Positions 27,008 to 34,982 of a stretch of 40,267 nucleotides of DNA are shown here, piece after piece. The translations under genes were made by a program, and so were the position numbers. Source of the DNA: an uncultured Lachnospiraceae bacterium (GTDB lineage Bacteria; Bacillota_A; Clostridia; Lachnospirales; Lachnospiraceae). The stretch is taken from NCBI GenBank assembly GCA_947564305.1, contig CANOBT010000035.1, positions 1 through 40,267 on the forward strand, given 5' to 3'. Within the stretch, counting starts at the first letter, position 1. Each line of letters begins with the position of its first letter. Below the pieces are notes generated by a model, which did no database searches, had not been told where the DNA came from, and saw nothing but the letters and a program-made list of their open reading frames with translations.

Positions 27008-28378
27008 TTAATGAGTAATCCCATATTTCTCCTGTGCTGCGGTCCATGCCTCGTTCCATTCTGCAGACATTTCTTCCATTGACGGAGCTCCGTCCAATGC
27101 AGCCTCCAATACCTGTTTCGGGATTGCTCCGGATACGTTGATTCCCAACTCAGACTCGTTATTGACATCATCTCCAAGCGTCTCTTCACCTTCCGGAACC
27201 GGTACGTCAAACAGCAGGTCAATGCCCTCAAATGCAGATAAACTCTCTGGGAACGGTGCGTCTACGACTGCAGAGATTCCGCCCTCATCTGTTTCAAATC
27301 CAGACTCTTCTACCAGCCATTTGATATAAACCATCGCTGCCGTCTGCTCGTCCGCTGAACTGTTGCAGTTGATACCGTAGCAGTAGTCCGGTCCTGCGGA
27401 TGCATACTGTTTTCCATCAACACTGATCGGGAAAGGCATGTAGGCAATATCATCGCCATTGTCTCCCGCTTCCTGCATCTGAAGGATTGACCAGGAGCCA
27501 AGCACCATACATCCAATCTCGCCATTGTTGATCATGCCCTTGCTGCCTTCCCAGTCTGTTGTGGTCGGATCTTCCTCGGTCAATCCTCTTGCAACTGCCT
27601 CATAGAGAATGTTGTATACTGCATAAGGACCTGTTCCGTCGCCGCGGTCTGCAAATGGATTTTCCCCTTTTACACGTCCTTCATGTGCAAAATCAGCTTC
27701 GCCTGTCGCACATCCGTCGATATATGCATCCCACGCGTTCATAGTCCAGTCTGCCGCAAAATTGGTATACATTGGAATGGCATCCGTGTTGTCTTTAATC
27801 TTCTGCAGCGCATCCAGAAATTCATCCGGTGTCTTTGGAAGCTCTGTTACACCTGCTTCTTCAAATACGGCTTTGTTGTATACGATTCCCTGTACATTTC
27901 CCATGGACGGCATTCCATACACCTTGCCTTCATAGGCACGTCCTGTCAGCATCAGGTACTTCTCTGATAAAGAGTCATAATCACCGAAGCATGTAAAATA
28001 ATTTTCCAGCTCATCTTTGTCTACCGTGGTAGGCATCATACAGATGTCGCCCCAATCGCCGGTAGAAAGTCTTGTGGTCACATCGCCTGCGTAATCTGTG
28101 ATTCCCTCATACTCAATGTTGATGTTGGGATACAGCTTCTGGAACTCATCAATATATCCCTGGAACCTGGTGTCAATTACATCAGTCTTATGGGTCAGGA
28201 ACTTCAGGTCGGCAGAGAGATCAGTATAATCCTCACCCAACTTAATCTGGTCAATGGTCAGGTCAAGTTCTGTTTTCTCTCCTCCACCTTTGTTTCCTCC
28301 TCCACATGCCGTCATAGACAAAACCATGGCACCCGCCATTGTCACTGCCAGCATTCTCTGGACTGTTTGTTTTTTCAT
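27008..28378 (-). CDS. Oligosaccharide-binding lipoprotein of the mannan ABC importer
   Basis: A 456-residue family 1 extracellular solute-binding protein. The signal peptide ends in lipobox LSMTAC (Cys25), followed by a short Gly/Lys linker. The mature fold shows FQKLYPNINIEYEGITDY, LPKTPDEFLDALQKI and the SBP hinge MVYIKWLVEES. As first gene of the operon it lies behind the only good promoter seen for the whole 16-kb unit. Its ligand is inferred to be beta-mannooligosaccharides from the downstream GH130 and epimerase genes. Confidence 0.93.
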   Translation of the reverse strand: MKKQTVQRMLAVTMAGAMVLSMTACGGGNKGGGEKTELDLTIDQIKLGEDYTDLSADLKFLTHKTDVIDTRFQGYIDEFQKLYPNINIEYEGITDYAGDVTTRLSTGDWGDICMMPTTVDKDELENYFTCFGDYDSLSEKYLMLTGRAYEGKVYGMPSMGNVQGIVYNKAVFEEAGVTELPKTPDEFLDALQKIKDNTDAIPMYTNFAADWTMNAWDAYIDGCATGEADFAHEGRVKGENPFADRGDGTGPYAVYNILYEAVARGLTEEDPTTTDWEGSKGMINNGEIGCMVLGSWSILQMQEAGDNGDDIAYMPFPISVDGKQYASAGPDYCYGINCNSSADEQTAAMVYIKWLVEESGFETDEGGISAVVDAPFPESLSAFEGIDLLFDVPVPEGEETLGDDVNNESELGINVSGAIPKQVLEAALDGAPSMEEMSAEWNEAWTAAQEKYGITH

Positions 28379-28419
28379 TACTTCTTCCTCCTTTTTTAAT
28401 TAATTTTTAATTTTATTTA

Positions 28420-28486
28420 ATATTATCATTAATCATTTTATTTTTCAACTATTTTCAAATCCGCTTCTATTTTTCTACTATTTTCA
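28420..28486 (-). promoter_or_regulatory. Promoter of the mannan operon with two direct repeats
   Basis: Minus-strand TTGAAA (28443-28448), a 17-base spacer and TAATAT (28420-28425). A 22-bp direct repeat, 20 of 22 identical, spans 28436-28457 (over the -35) and 28465-28486 (just upstream), with starts 29 bases apart. This position suits a regulator binding site. Confidence 0.6.
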
Positions 28487-28566
28487 CATTTTAAAGTTCG
28501 CTTTTTTGTGTATTTTTACTTCTATTTCGTAGAAATTAGGCGTTTTTATCAACTTAAACTTATTTT

Positions 28567-28582
28567 AATTTAATTAAAATAG
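28567..28582. promoter_or_regulatory. Candidate LacI operator
   Basis: AATTTAATTAAAATAG occurs here and, as its exact reverse complement on the plus strand, at 31533-31548 inside the LacI gene promoter. It is near-palindromic around TTAATTAA. AT-richness of the region lowers certainty. Confidence 0.4.
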
Positions 28583-28685
28583 TTTAATCTTAAATTAATA
28601 TTTTCTATTGATTTTTTATACATTTTATTTTATTCTATAATAAAGTATATTTTTATTAACCATTTAAGTTCTATGGAGGTGTAAT

Positions 28686-29357
28686 ATGAATTTAAGTCCG
28701 GAAAACAAATTTTTTTCATTTATGTCATTGGTCGGCGACCTGGTCCTGCTGAATCTCCTTTTTATTGTAACCTCTCTTCCTATACTGACCTTCGGAGCCT
28801 CTTCCTGTGCGCTTTTTCTGTCAGTAAAGAAACGGATCTATGGCGAAGAATCCTACATTGTAAAAGACTATCTGAGTGCATGGAAAGAAAATCTGAAAGG
28901 AGGAATCTGCATCTGGAGCATTTTACTTACCGCCCTCGTCGGCATGGTATTTTTTACTTCTTATGTTGCATCGCATCTGACAAACCTTGCCGCCATTGTC
29001 CTGTATTCGTTTTTATTTATGTGGCTTTTCTTTACTTTGCTGTACGCATTTCCTCTGCAGGCAACGTTCATAAATACACCGCTGAGGATTCTGCTAAACA
29101 GCATCCTGACCGCACTCCGGCACCTTCCTTGGACTGTGGCCCTGTTTTTAACTACCTATGTTCCAATGATTCTTTCGCTCGCATTCCCAAGAGCAATTTC
29201 ACTCAGTGTTGTTTATTGGTCTCTCATCGGATGTTCTTTATCTATGGTTTTTAGCTCGCTGATATTAAAACGAGTATTTGCGGTGTATCTTCCCAAAGAA
29301 GCTGAGGACGAGGATGAAACAGAATCAAATACCGAAATAGAAACTGACACAGAATAA
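28686..29357 (+). CDS. YesL family (DUF624) membrane protein
   Basis: A 223-residue protein with about five membrane segments (roughly residues 15-40, 75-100, 103-125, 145-165, 170-195) and an acidic C-terminal tail. It matches the DUF624/YesL family, which is regularly found with family 1 sugar-binding ABC operons in Firmicutes. The molecular role is unknown; it may assist the importer. ATG 28686 follows GGAGGTGTAAT. It is divergent from the mannan operon and ends at a terminator shared with the LacI gene. Confidence 0.85.
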   Translation: MNLSPENKFFSFMSLVGDLVLLNLLFIVTSLPILTFGASSCALFLSVKKRIYGEESYIVKDYLSAWKENLKGGICIWSILLTALVGMVFFTSYVASHLTNLAAIVLYSFLFMWLFFTLLYAFPLQATFINTPLRILLNSILTALRHLPWTVALFLTTYVPMILSLAFPRAISLSVVYWSLIGCSLSMVFSSLILKRVFAVYLPKEAEDEDETESNTEIETDTE

Positions 29358-29403
29358 CAAACAAGAAGAGTGAAAAAAACTGCGCTGGCCGGGCACACTA
29401 AAA

Positions 29404-29435
29404 AAGCCCTGGAGAACCCGTCTGCTCCAGGGCTT
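29404..29435. terminator. Bidirectional terminator
   Basis: Perfect 11-bp inverted repeat AAGCCCTGGAG / CTCCAGGGCTT between the convergent yesL and LacI genes, flanked by an A-run on the left that reads as a T-run on the minus strand. Confidence 0.8.
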
Positions 29436-29442
29436 AAATATA

Positions 29443-30441
29443 CTATAATAATGTTTTTACACTACTCCGCTCCACAATCACACTGTCAATGTAGCGGATG
29501 CCAAACCGTTTTTCTTTTCCCTGCATCTTTCCGGTCAGAAGTTTCATCGCCGTCTCTGCCATCTGTTTCATATCTACATTATACGTGGTCAATTGTTCCG
29601 CAAAGCCGTGTCCAAATAAATAATTGTCATATGCAGCTATCGAAATATCTTCTGGGATACGGTAGCCTTTTTCCTTCAATATATCATAAAGGCGGCTCGC
29701 CGTCAGGTCACTGTTGCAGACAAAGGCCGTAGGCATAGGTTCAGGTAGTTCTACTTTGAGTTCCCCTGTCACCAGATCCCGGTCTTCCAAACACCAACCC
29801 TTTCGGAATGTGATTCCCGCTTCAAGAAGCGCTTTCCGATATCCATAATATCTGTCCATAATGTTCATGTTATCCCGCACAGAACCTACAAATGCAATAT
29901 CCCGGTGTCCATGATCCAACAGATACCGGGTCACTTTATACATCCCCACATAATTATTGGACATCACCGCATCACAGGGAATATCACGCATACTGAAATC
30001 CAGAAGTACGATGGGAATCCCGGAAACAGATACCAGCTTACGGATATAATCCTTTTTCACCCATCCAATCACGATCAATCCGTCAATTGTTTTTCCCTGT
30101 ACCATCTTGGGCAGTGTACCTTTTTCCTCATTTTCCTTTTCCAGAACTTCAAACATGGTAAGACTTTGGCTCTTCGAAGCAGCGCAGGCTACCTGTTGGT
30201 ACAATGCCCAGTAAAAGGAAGCCCCCACCTCCAGATATTTATCAGCCACCACCACACCAATTCTGGCACTTTCCCCCGTCTTCTCATATTTAGACAGATT
30301 GTATCCCAGTTCCTTTGCAGTCTGAAAAACCTGTTCCCTCAGTTCCTCGCTGACTCCTTTTTTACCGGAAAGAGCATTGGAAACCGTAACCGTACTGACT
30401 TTCAACACACCGGCAATATCCTTTAATTTTATATTTCCCAT
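29443..30441 (-). CDS. LacI-family regulator 1
   Basis: A 332-residue LacI/GalR repressor. The N-terminal helix-turn-helix reads KLKDIAGVLKVSTVTVSNAL (about residues 4-23), followed by the hinge region and a periplasmic-binding-like sensor domain (IGVVVADKYLEVGASFYWAL; ISIAAYDNYLFGHGF). ATG 30441 follows GGAGGCGCTGAT and lies one base after the stop of the upstream LacI paralogue, so the two are coupled. It probably controls the mannan operon in response to mannobiose or a similar sugar. Confidence 0.9.
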   Translation of the reverse strand: MGNIKLKDIAGVLKVSTVTVSNALSGKKGVSEELREQVFQTAKELGYNLSKYEKTGESARIGVVVADKYLEVGASFYWALYQQVACAASKSQSLTMFEVLEKENEEKGTLPKMVQGKTIDGLIVIGWVKKDYIRKLVSVSGIPIVLLDFSMRDIPCDAVMSNNYVGMYKVTRYLLDHGHRDIAFVGSVRDNMNIMDRYYGYRKALLEAGITFRKGWCLEDRDLVTGELKVELPEPMPTAFVCNSDLTASRLYDILKEKGYRIPEDISIAAYDNYLFGHGFAEQLTTYNVDMKQMAETAMKLLTGKMQGKEKRFGIRYIDSVIVERSSVKTLL

Positions 30442-30442
30442 A

Positions 30443-31456
30443 TCAGCGCCTCCCCACTGTATTGCCCTGTATGATTTTTCCTTCCACAATCCGCACACCG
30501 GCAGGTTTTTTACGGCCCTCTAAACGCTTGAGCAACGTTTTCACACTAATGTGAGCAAGCACTTTCTCATCATTTTCATAGGTTGTCAGCTCCAACTCTG
30601 TCTGCACCTGTGAATAGTAGTGGTCAAAACCTACCACCGACACATCTTCCGGAACCCTTGCCCCGCGTTCCCGAAGTTTTTCAATCAGGATACAGGCGCT
30701 TTTGTCACAGTTGCATACAAAAGCATCCGGCAATTCTTCCGGCAGTTCCATATCTATTCTATAATCATAACCATCCTGTCGGCGGTCATGCAGCACATTC
30801 GTCTCCCTGACCTCAATCCCTCTTTTTTCCAGAGCTTTACAGTACCCCAGAAATCGGTCTGTAATACTCCCCGTTGCTCCGGGAGTCCCTACAAACATCA
30901 AATTTTTATGCCCGGCTTCCAACAGCAGCTCTGTCATCTGCTCCATCCCTCCATAGCTGTCCGTCACAACATATTCAATTCCTTCAAACACATCGTAACA
31001 ATCCACACAGACTATCGGCACACTGCAGGCTTTCCTGAGTTCCGCAATATAATCCTTGTGCATCTCGCCGATCAGGATAATCCCTGCCACATCTCCCCCC
31101 GGAAATGCGGAGAAACCATGAAGCATTTTTTCCTGTCCTTCATTGACCACCTCCAACACAGACATACTGCCTCTTTTCGTCAATTCCCGTGCAACTCGTT
31201 TATATACGTCCATATAAAAGGAAGGAAATTCCTTTACATAACGCTCCGCAACTGCTATACCGATAATATACGACTCCTTCTTTTTCCTGGCGGTGTCCTC
31301 CGTATGATATCCCAGACGTTCAGCCGTCTCACAGATGCGGCTGCGCAAATCATCGCTGACTCCTTTTTTCCCTTTTAACGCATTGGACACCGTCACAATG
31401 CTGACACCAACCTCAGATGCTATATGCTCCAGCCGGACTTCTTTCCTCCGCTCCAT
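30443..31456 (-). CDS. LacI-family regulator 2
   Basis: A 337-residue LacI/GalR paralogue of the next gene; the recognition helices are nearly the same (HIASEVGVSIVTVSNALKGK here, against AGVLKVSTVTVSNALSGK), so both may bind related operators. The sensor domain includes IGIAVAERYVKEFPSFYMD and VSVVGFDHYYSQV. ATG 31456 follows AAAGGAGGACTGTC. Tandem LacI pairs could answer to different oligosaccharides or form a hetero-oligomer; neither can be told from sequence. Confidence 0.9.
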   Translation of the reverse strand: MERRKEVRLEHIASEVGVSIVTVSNALKGKKGVSDDLRSRICETAERLGYHTEDTARKKKESYIIGIAVAERYVKEFPSFYMDVYKRVARELTKRGSMSVLEVVNEGQEKMLHGFSAFPGGDVAGIILIGEMHKDYIAELRKACSVPIVCVDCYDVFEGIEYVVTDSYGGMEQMTELLLEAGHKNLMFVGTPGATGSITDRFLGYCKALEKRGIEVRETNVLHDRRQDGYDYRIDMELPEELPDAFVCNCDKSACILIEKLRERGARVPEDVSVVGFDHYYSQVQTELELTTYENDEKVLAHISVKTLLKRLEGRKKPAGVRIVEGKIIQGNTVGRR

Positions 31457-31524
31457 GACAGTCCTCCTTTATCTTCCATGCGCTGTTTACTTAGCAGATA
31501 GAATATATTAGTTTATATGCTATC

Positions 31525-31553
31525 ATTTTACTCTATTTTAATTAAATTTACAA
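31525..31553 (-). promoter_or_regulatory. Promoter of the LacI pair with internal operator
   Basis: Minus-strand TTGTAA (31548-31553), a 17-base spacer and TAAAAT (31525-31530). The spacer is almost filled by the 16-base sequence shared with 28567-28582, which suggests autorepression. Confidence 0.55.
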
Positions 31554-31615
31554 TTACTATTTTAAGTAAAAAACTAATCCCTCTTCTATTATTCTCTAAT
31601 ATTTTTTCCTAAACA

Positions 31616-31664
31616 AAAACCGGACCGGCTCTGAAAATCCCGCTTTCCAAAACCGTCCGGCAAT
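31616..31664. terminator. Terminator hairpin
   Basis: CCGGAC (31620-31625) pairs with GTCCGG (31655-31660), with further G-C pairs inside. A T-run (TTTTTGTTT) follows on the minus strand, ending the tethered-protein gene; the plus side is also T-rich. Confidence 0.65.
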
Positions 31665-31679
31665 TCTTTTTCTATTCTT

Positions 31680-32405
31680 TCATCTATCTTCTTCCATCAT
31701 AAAATTCAGAAATCTTACTGCATTTTCCTGATTCGGCGCCCCCACAGCAACTGAGAGCACTGGTTTTTTAAGATAATTCTCCAATTCGGAAAACCTCTCG
31801 CTTCCTGAAATGTCAATCCCATATGGGAGCAATTCTCCCTGTCCGGTCTCACGATCCTCAAAAGACACATCCTCTGCCTCTTTATATCCGGCCGCAGATA
31901 CATATTTCTCACCATACCGCGATGCGGATTCTTCATCTAAAAGAGCGTCCATGCTCTGGAAATACCCATAGCCTGCAAGCTCCTGATATGCATCCTCATC
32001 CGTAATGATAATATCAATCTGGTGATTATACATAAAAATCTGAAGCTTGTCCAATGCGCCTTCCTGCATATAAAACATATCATCCACAACTACCTGCTTC
32101 TTTTTGCCATCCGCCTGATACAGCCGGTTCAATTCCTCTATAAACTCTTGCTTTTCCTCTTCCTCCAACTGCTCATTGATCAAAGCGACATAAAGCACCG
32201 GATCATTCTTTGGCCTCACAACAGTCCAGATAAGATAGAATATCAACGCGGCCAGAAGCGATATAATTACAATCTTCAAAAGATAATAATCCAAAAAATA
32301 CTGCTTCCTCTGAGCCGGATTCATCCTCTGCCACTTTTGCTTTTCTGTTTCTGCTTCCGTTTTCTGATAAATACTGGCATCATCATCCAGTGCTGTTTTT
32401 CTCAT
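31680..32405 (-). CDS. Membrane-tethered protein with solute-binding-like ectodomain
   Basis: A 241-residue protein of no recognised family. About 40 charged cytoplasmic residues precede one membrane helix (about 41-62, LLKIVIISLLAALIFYLIW). The outside domain has VLYVALINEQLEEEE, IDIIITDEDAYQELAGYGYF and a tail VGAPNQENAVRFLNFMMEE, reminiscent of family 1 sugar-binding proteins. It lacks a lipobox and is half their size. ATG 32405 is preceded by GGTGAGGAAT; a GTG at 32414 is possible. It has its own promoter overlapping the end of the GntR gene. It could be an accessory sensor or transporter partner, but this is inference. Confidence 0.7.
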   Translation of the reverse strand: MRKTALDDDASIYQKTEAETEKQKWQRMNPAQRKQYFLDYYLLKIVIISLLAALIFYLIWTVVRPKNDPVLYVALINEQLEEEEKQEFIEELNRLYQADGKKKQVVVDDMFYMQEGALDKLQIFMYNHQIDIIITDEDAYQELAGYGYFQSMDALLDEESASRYGEKYVSAAGYKEAEDVSFEDRETGQGELLPYGIDISGSERFSELENYLKKPVLSVAVGAPNQENAVRFLNFMMEEDR

Positions 32406-32435
32406 ATTCCTCACCGCGCTTTATTTTTTAATCTG

Positions 32436-32464
32436 AATTTAACATTTAATTAAGTGCTTGTCAA
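32436..32464 (-). promoter_or_regulatory. Promoter inside the end of the GntR gene
   Basis: Minus-strand TTGACA (32459-32464), a 17-base spacer containing TTAATTAAAT, and TAAATT (32436-32441). The -35 overlaps the GntR stop codon. The spacer resembles the candidate LacI operator. Confidence 0.55.
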
Positions 32465-33222
32465 TAGGTGATGTTCTTTGTGCGGATGACATTATATTTG
32501 ATAATGGACGTATTGATATATTCTTTGCCATACAATATCGGATTATCCTCCGAATCGTAATTAACCCCTTTTAACAGAAGCAGCGGCATATTTTTAATCC
32601 CTTTTTTATCCAAATAGTTCGATAAACCTTCTACATCAGCAGACATAACCGTATCAATCTCTACCTTGTCCCATACACACTTTTTTCCGGACATTTGATA
32701 AATATATTTAAAAACAGAGTCTTCATATTTGCTGAACTCCTCAAAGGATGCTTCTCCCCCCACTTGTGAAAGACCGAAATAGTCCCGACAAAACATACAG
32801 AACTGCCCATCTGCCAGAAAGATTTTTTCTGCTACCACAAGTTCTTCATTCTCTTCTAAATGGAGAAGCCTGCCGATGGAGGATTCATATGAAATTTTTT
32901 TAATCTCTCCCAGCTTCACCGATGGCTGGTATCCGCAGTTGCGTATCATCTGCGTGAATTCCATGCATGGATTGAAATGGACTTTAATATTTAAAGAATC
33001 AACATTTACAAAAGTTCCTTTTCCTTGTCTGCGGAAAACGACACCCTTGGCCGCCAGATCATTTAATGCCTGCCGGATTGTAATCCTACTGACGCCAATC
33101 ATCTCGGCAAGGCGTTCTTCACGTGGTAATTTATTATTTTCTTGTAAATTCATAGAACGGATATATTTCTCAATCTCAATCACGGTCTGTTCAGACAGGG
33201 TCATCAGCTTATGGTTGGGCAT
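32461..33222 (-). CDS. GntR-family regulator with UTRA sensor domain
   Basis: A 253-residue HutC-type regulator. The winged helix-turn-helix (about residues 8-75) includes LPREERLAEMIGVSRITIRQ, then LNDLAAKGVVFRRQGKGTFV. The UTRA effector domain follows (LHLEENEELVVAEKIFLADG; PLLLLKGVNYDSEDNPILYG). It is divergent from the guanine deaminase gene and near the CodB/deaminase operon, so a nucleobase-related effector is likely. A candidate operator is the palindrome at 37165-37178. Confidence 0.9.
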   Translation of the reverse strand: MPNHKLMTLSEQTVIEIEKYIRSMNLQENNKLPREERLAEMIGVSRITIRQALNDLAAKGVVFRRQGKGTFVNVDSLNIKVHFNPCMEFTQMIRNCGYQPSVKLGEIKKISYESSIGRLLHLEENEELVVAEKIFLADGQFCMFCRDYFGLSQVGGEASFEEFSKYEDSVFKYIYQMSGKKCVWDKVEIDTVMSADVEGLSNYLDKKGIKNMPLLLLKGVNYDSEDNPILYGKEYINTSIIKYNVIRTKNITY

Positions 33223-33282
33223 ATCCGAAGTCTCCTTTGCAGTAATTTTGCTTTTTTAGCAGCAGCTTCTAGCCGCTTTTTA

Positions 33283-33311
33283 AGCATAAATGATAGCCCA
33301 AAATCTGTCAA
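33283..33311 (-). promoter_or_regulatory. Promoter of the GntR gene
   Basis: Minus-strand TTGACA (33306-33311), 17-base spacer, TATGCT (33283-33288). A small hairpin (AGCGGC / GCTGCT) lies in the leader. Confidence 0.65.
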
Positions 33312-33397
33312 TGCAAGGTTTTTATAAGTTTCAAAGCTCACCCCTGTTTTGTGCTATTTTCACAAATCTCCTCCTTGTTTTTTGTCAAAATTGTGCA

Positions 33398-33426
33398 TTG
33401 ATAATAATTTCCACATAAGATATACT
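33398..33426 (+). promoter_or_regulatory. Promoter of the guanine deaminase gene
   Basis: TTGATA (33398-33403), a 17-base spacer and TATACT (33421-33426). Transcription would start near 33433, just ahead of the riboswitch aptamer. Confidence 0.65.
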
Positions 33427-33455
33427 GAGGAAGAATTAAATACTGTAATCGCTGA

Positions 33456-33546
33456 TATGTATATACTGGGGATTGGCCCAGAGTTTCTACCGACTGCCGT
33501 AAGAGTTGACTACATAGATTTTATTATTGTAGTTAATTCTTTTTTT
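33456..33546 (+). promoter_or_regulatory. Purine riboswitch, guanine type, with terminator (predicted ON switch)
   Basis: The aptamer fits the three-way purine fold: P1 TATGTA (33456-33461) / TACATA (33511-33516); P2 CTGGG (33466-33470) / CCCAG (33477-33481) with loop GATTGG; J2/3 with the conserved TTTCTACC (33484-33491); P3 GACT (33492-33495) / AGTT (33504-33507) with loop GCCGTAAG. The base equal to position 74 of the xpt aptamer is C33510, which indicates guanine or hypoxanthine rather than adenine. A 14-bp terminator stem, AAGAGTTGACTACA (33501-33514) / TGTAGTTAATTCTT (33528-33541), ends in a T-run. Its 5' arm takes bases from L3, P3, J3/1 and P1, so a ligand-bound aptamer should block termination. 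Confidence 0.8.
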
Positions 33547-33588
33547 GTTCTTAATTTGTAAGGTGTTGACCTAAGGAGGTACGGCAAT

Positions 33589-34869
33589 ATGAAACAAAAT
33601 TCATTTATTTTGAAAGGAAATATCTGTTATTCCGAAACGAAAGAGCATCTGTCCGTTACCGACCACGGATATCTGGTGTGCTGCCAGGGGCTTTCCCAGG
33701 GTGTCTATCCGGTGGTACCGGAAAAATATCAAAATCTGCCGGTAATTGATTATCAGGATATGCTCATAATCCCTGGCATGACCGACCTCCATGTCCATGC
33801 TCCTCAGTACCCCTTCCGGGGTCTGGGGATGGATTTGGAACTGCTGGAATGGTTGAATACGCATACATTTCCGGAAGAAAGCCGGTATGAAGACATAACA
33901 TATGCCAGAGAAGCTTATCAGCAATTTGCCGATGACCTTCAGAAAAGCGCCTCTACTCGTGCCGTGGTCTTTGGGACTATCCATATTCCGGCCACGAACC
34001 TTTTAATGGAACTGTTGGATGCCACAGGCCTGAAATCCTACGTAGGCAAGGTCAATATGGATCAGAACTGCCCGGATTTCCTAAGAGAAAAGGATGCCAA
34101 AACTGCCATTGACGATACGGCCAAATGGATTCGTGAGGCAGCAGGCAGATATACAAATTCAAGCCCCATTATTACGCCTCGGTTTGCCCCGACCTGCAGC
34201 GACGCTTTACTGAATGGGTTAGGGGAACTGCAAAAAGAGTACGGGCTGCCAGTTCAGTCTCATCTATCAGAAAATTTATCAGAGATCAACTGGGTCAGTG
34301 AATTATTCCCCTGGTCCTCCTGTTACGGAGATGTGTATGAGCATTACGGCCTGTTCGGCGGCGAGGCAAAAACAATTATGGCTCACTGTGTTTACTCTTC
34401 GGATGATGAAGTGGCTTTGATGAAAAAGAATCAAGTATATGCAGCTCATTGCCCGCAATCGAACATCAATCTTTCTTCCGGAATCGCACCGATTCGCAGA
34501 TATTTGGAAGAAGAAATTCCAATAGGACTTGGAACCGATATGGCCGGAGGTGCGAATATGTCCATGTTCCGGTGTATATCCGACGCAATTGGCGTTTCCA
34601 AGCTTTACTGGCGGCTTGTCGACCAGGGAAAGAAACCGCTGACCACGGAAGAGGCGTTTTTCCTGGCAACCAAAGGCGGCGGCTCCTTCTTCGGAAAGGT
34701 AGGCAGCTTCGAGGAAGGCTATGAACTGGATGCACTGATACTAGATGACAGTGGACTTCGCAGTACAAAAGGACTGACTACAAAAGAACGGTTAGAACGT
34801 TACATTTATCTTGCGGATGAAGGCGGACGACTAGCCGGGAAATATGTTGCAGGGGTAGAGATTTTTTAA
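33589..34869 (+). CDS. guaD: Guanine deaminase (amidohydrolase superfamily)
   Basis: A 426-residue zinc amidohydrolase that converts guanine to xanthine. Metal and substrate residues lie in PGMTDLHVHAPQYPFRGLGM (HxH), VQSHLSEN, MAHCVYS and GLGTDMAGG. The segments GMDLELLEWLNTHTFPEE and KVNMDQNCPDFL are typical of guanine deaminases and not of MtaD. ATG 33589 follows AAGGAGGTACGGCAAT. It is monocistronic, behind a riboswitch that should switch it on when guanine is plentiful, which fits a catabolic role. Confidence 0.93.
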   Translation: MKQNSFILKGNICYSETKEHLSVTDHGYLVCCQGLSQGVYPVVPEKYQNLPVIDYQDMLIIPGMTDLHVHAPQYPFRGLGMDLELLEWLNTHTFPEESRYEDITYAREAYQQFADDLQKSASTRAVVFGTIHIPATNLLMELLDATGLKSYVGKVNMDQNCPDFLREKDAKTAIDDTAKWIREAAGRYTNSSPIITPRFAPTCSDALLNGLGELQKEYGLPVQSHLSENLSEINWVSELFPWSSCYGDVYEHYGLFGGEAKTIMAHCVYSSDDEVALMKKNQVYAAHCPQSNINLSSGIAPIRRYLEEEIPIGLGTDMAGGANMSMFRCISDAIGVSKLYWRLVDQGKKPLTTEEAFFLATKGGGSFFGKVGSFEEGYELDALILDDSGLRSTKGLTTKERLERYIYLADEGGRLAGKYVAGVEIF

Positions 34870-34907
34870 GCTATACTTTACCGTTAACTGGAAATCTCTA
34901 AAAATAT

Positions 34908-34956
34908 AAGCCATTACTGTGTCCCACCGAATGGTGTCTGTCCACAGTAATGGCTT
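34908..34956. terminator. Bidirectional terminator
   Basis: Perfect 14-bp inverted repeat AAGCCATTACTGTG (34908-34921) / CACAGTAATGGCTT (34943-34956) followed by TCTTTT on plus and ATATTTTT on minus. It separates the convergent guaD and small membrane protein genes. Confidence 0.85.
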
Positions 34957-34982
34957 TCTTTTATACTATCATATCAGAATAT

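Larger units (their letters stand above)
28379..28685. other. AT-rich divergent intergenic region (307 bases)
   Basis: Separates the mannan operon from yesL. It contains the operon promoter with its direct repeats, a 16-base sequence shared with the LacI gene promoter (28567-28582) and a TATAAT -10 for yesL at 28636-28641. No coding frame is supported. Confidence 0.7.
33223..33588. other. Divergent regulatory region, GntR to guanine deaminase (366 bases)
   Basis: Contains the GntR promoter, the guanine deaminase promoter and the purine riboswitch with its terminator. The 70-residue open frame across 33349-33561 runs through the riboswitch and is not credible. Confidence 0.75.

Noticed and set aside
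30620..31378. 252-residue plus-strand frame opposite LacI regulator 2
   Set aside because: Antisense shadow of a gene with a clear helix-turn-helix and ribosome binding site.
33349..33561. 70-residue frame before guanine deaminase
   Set aside because: It runs straight through the riboswitch aptamer and terminator.
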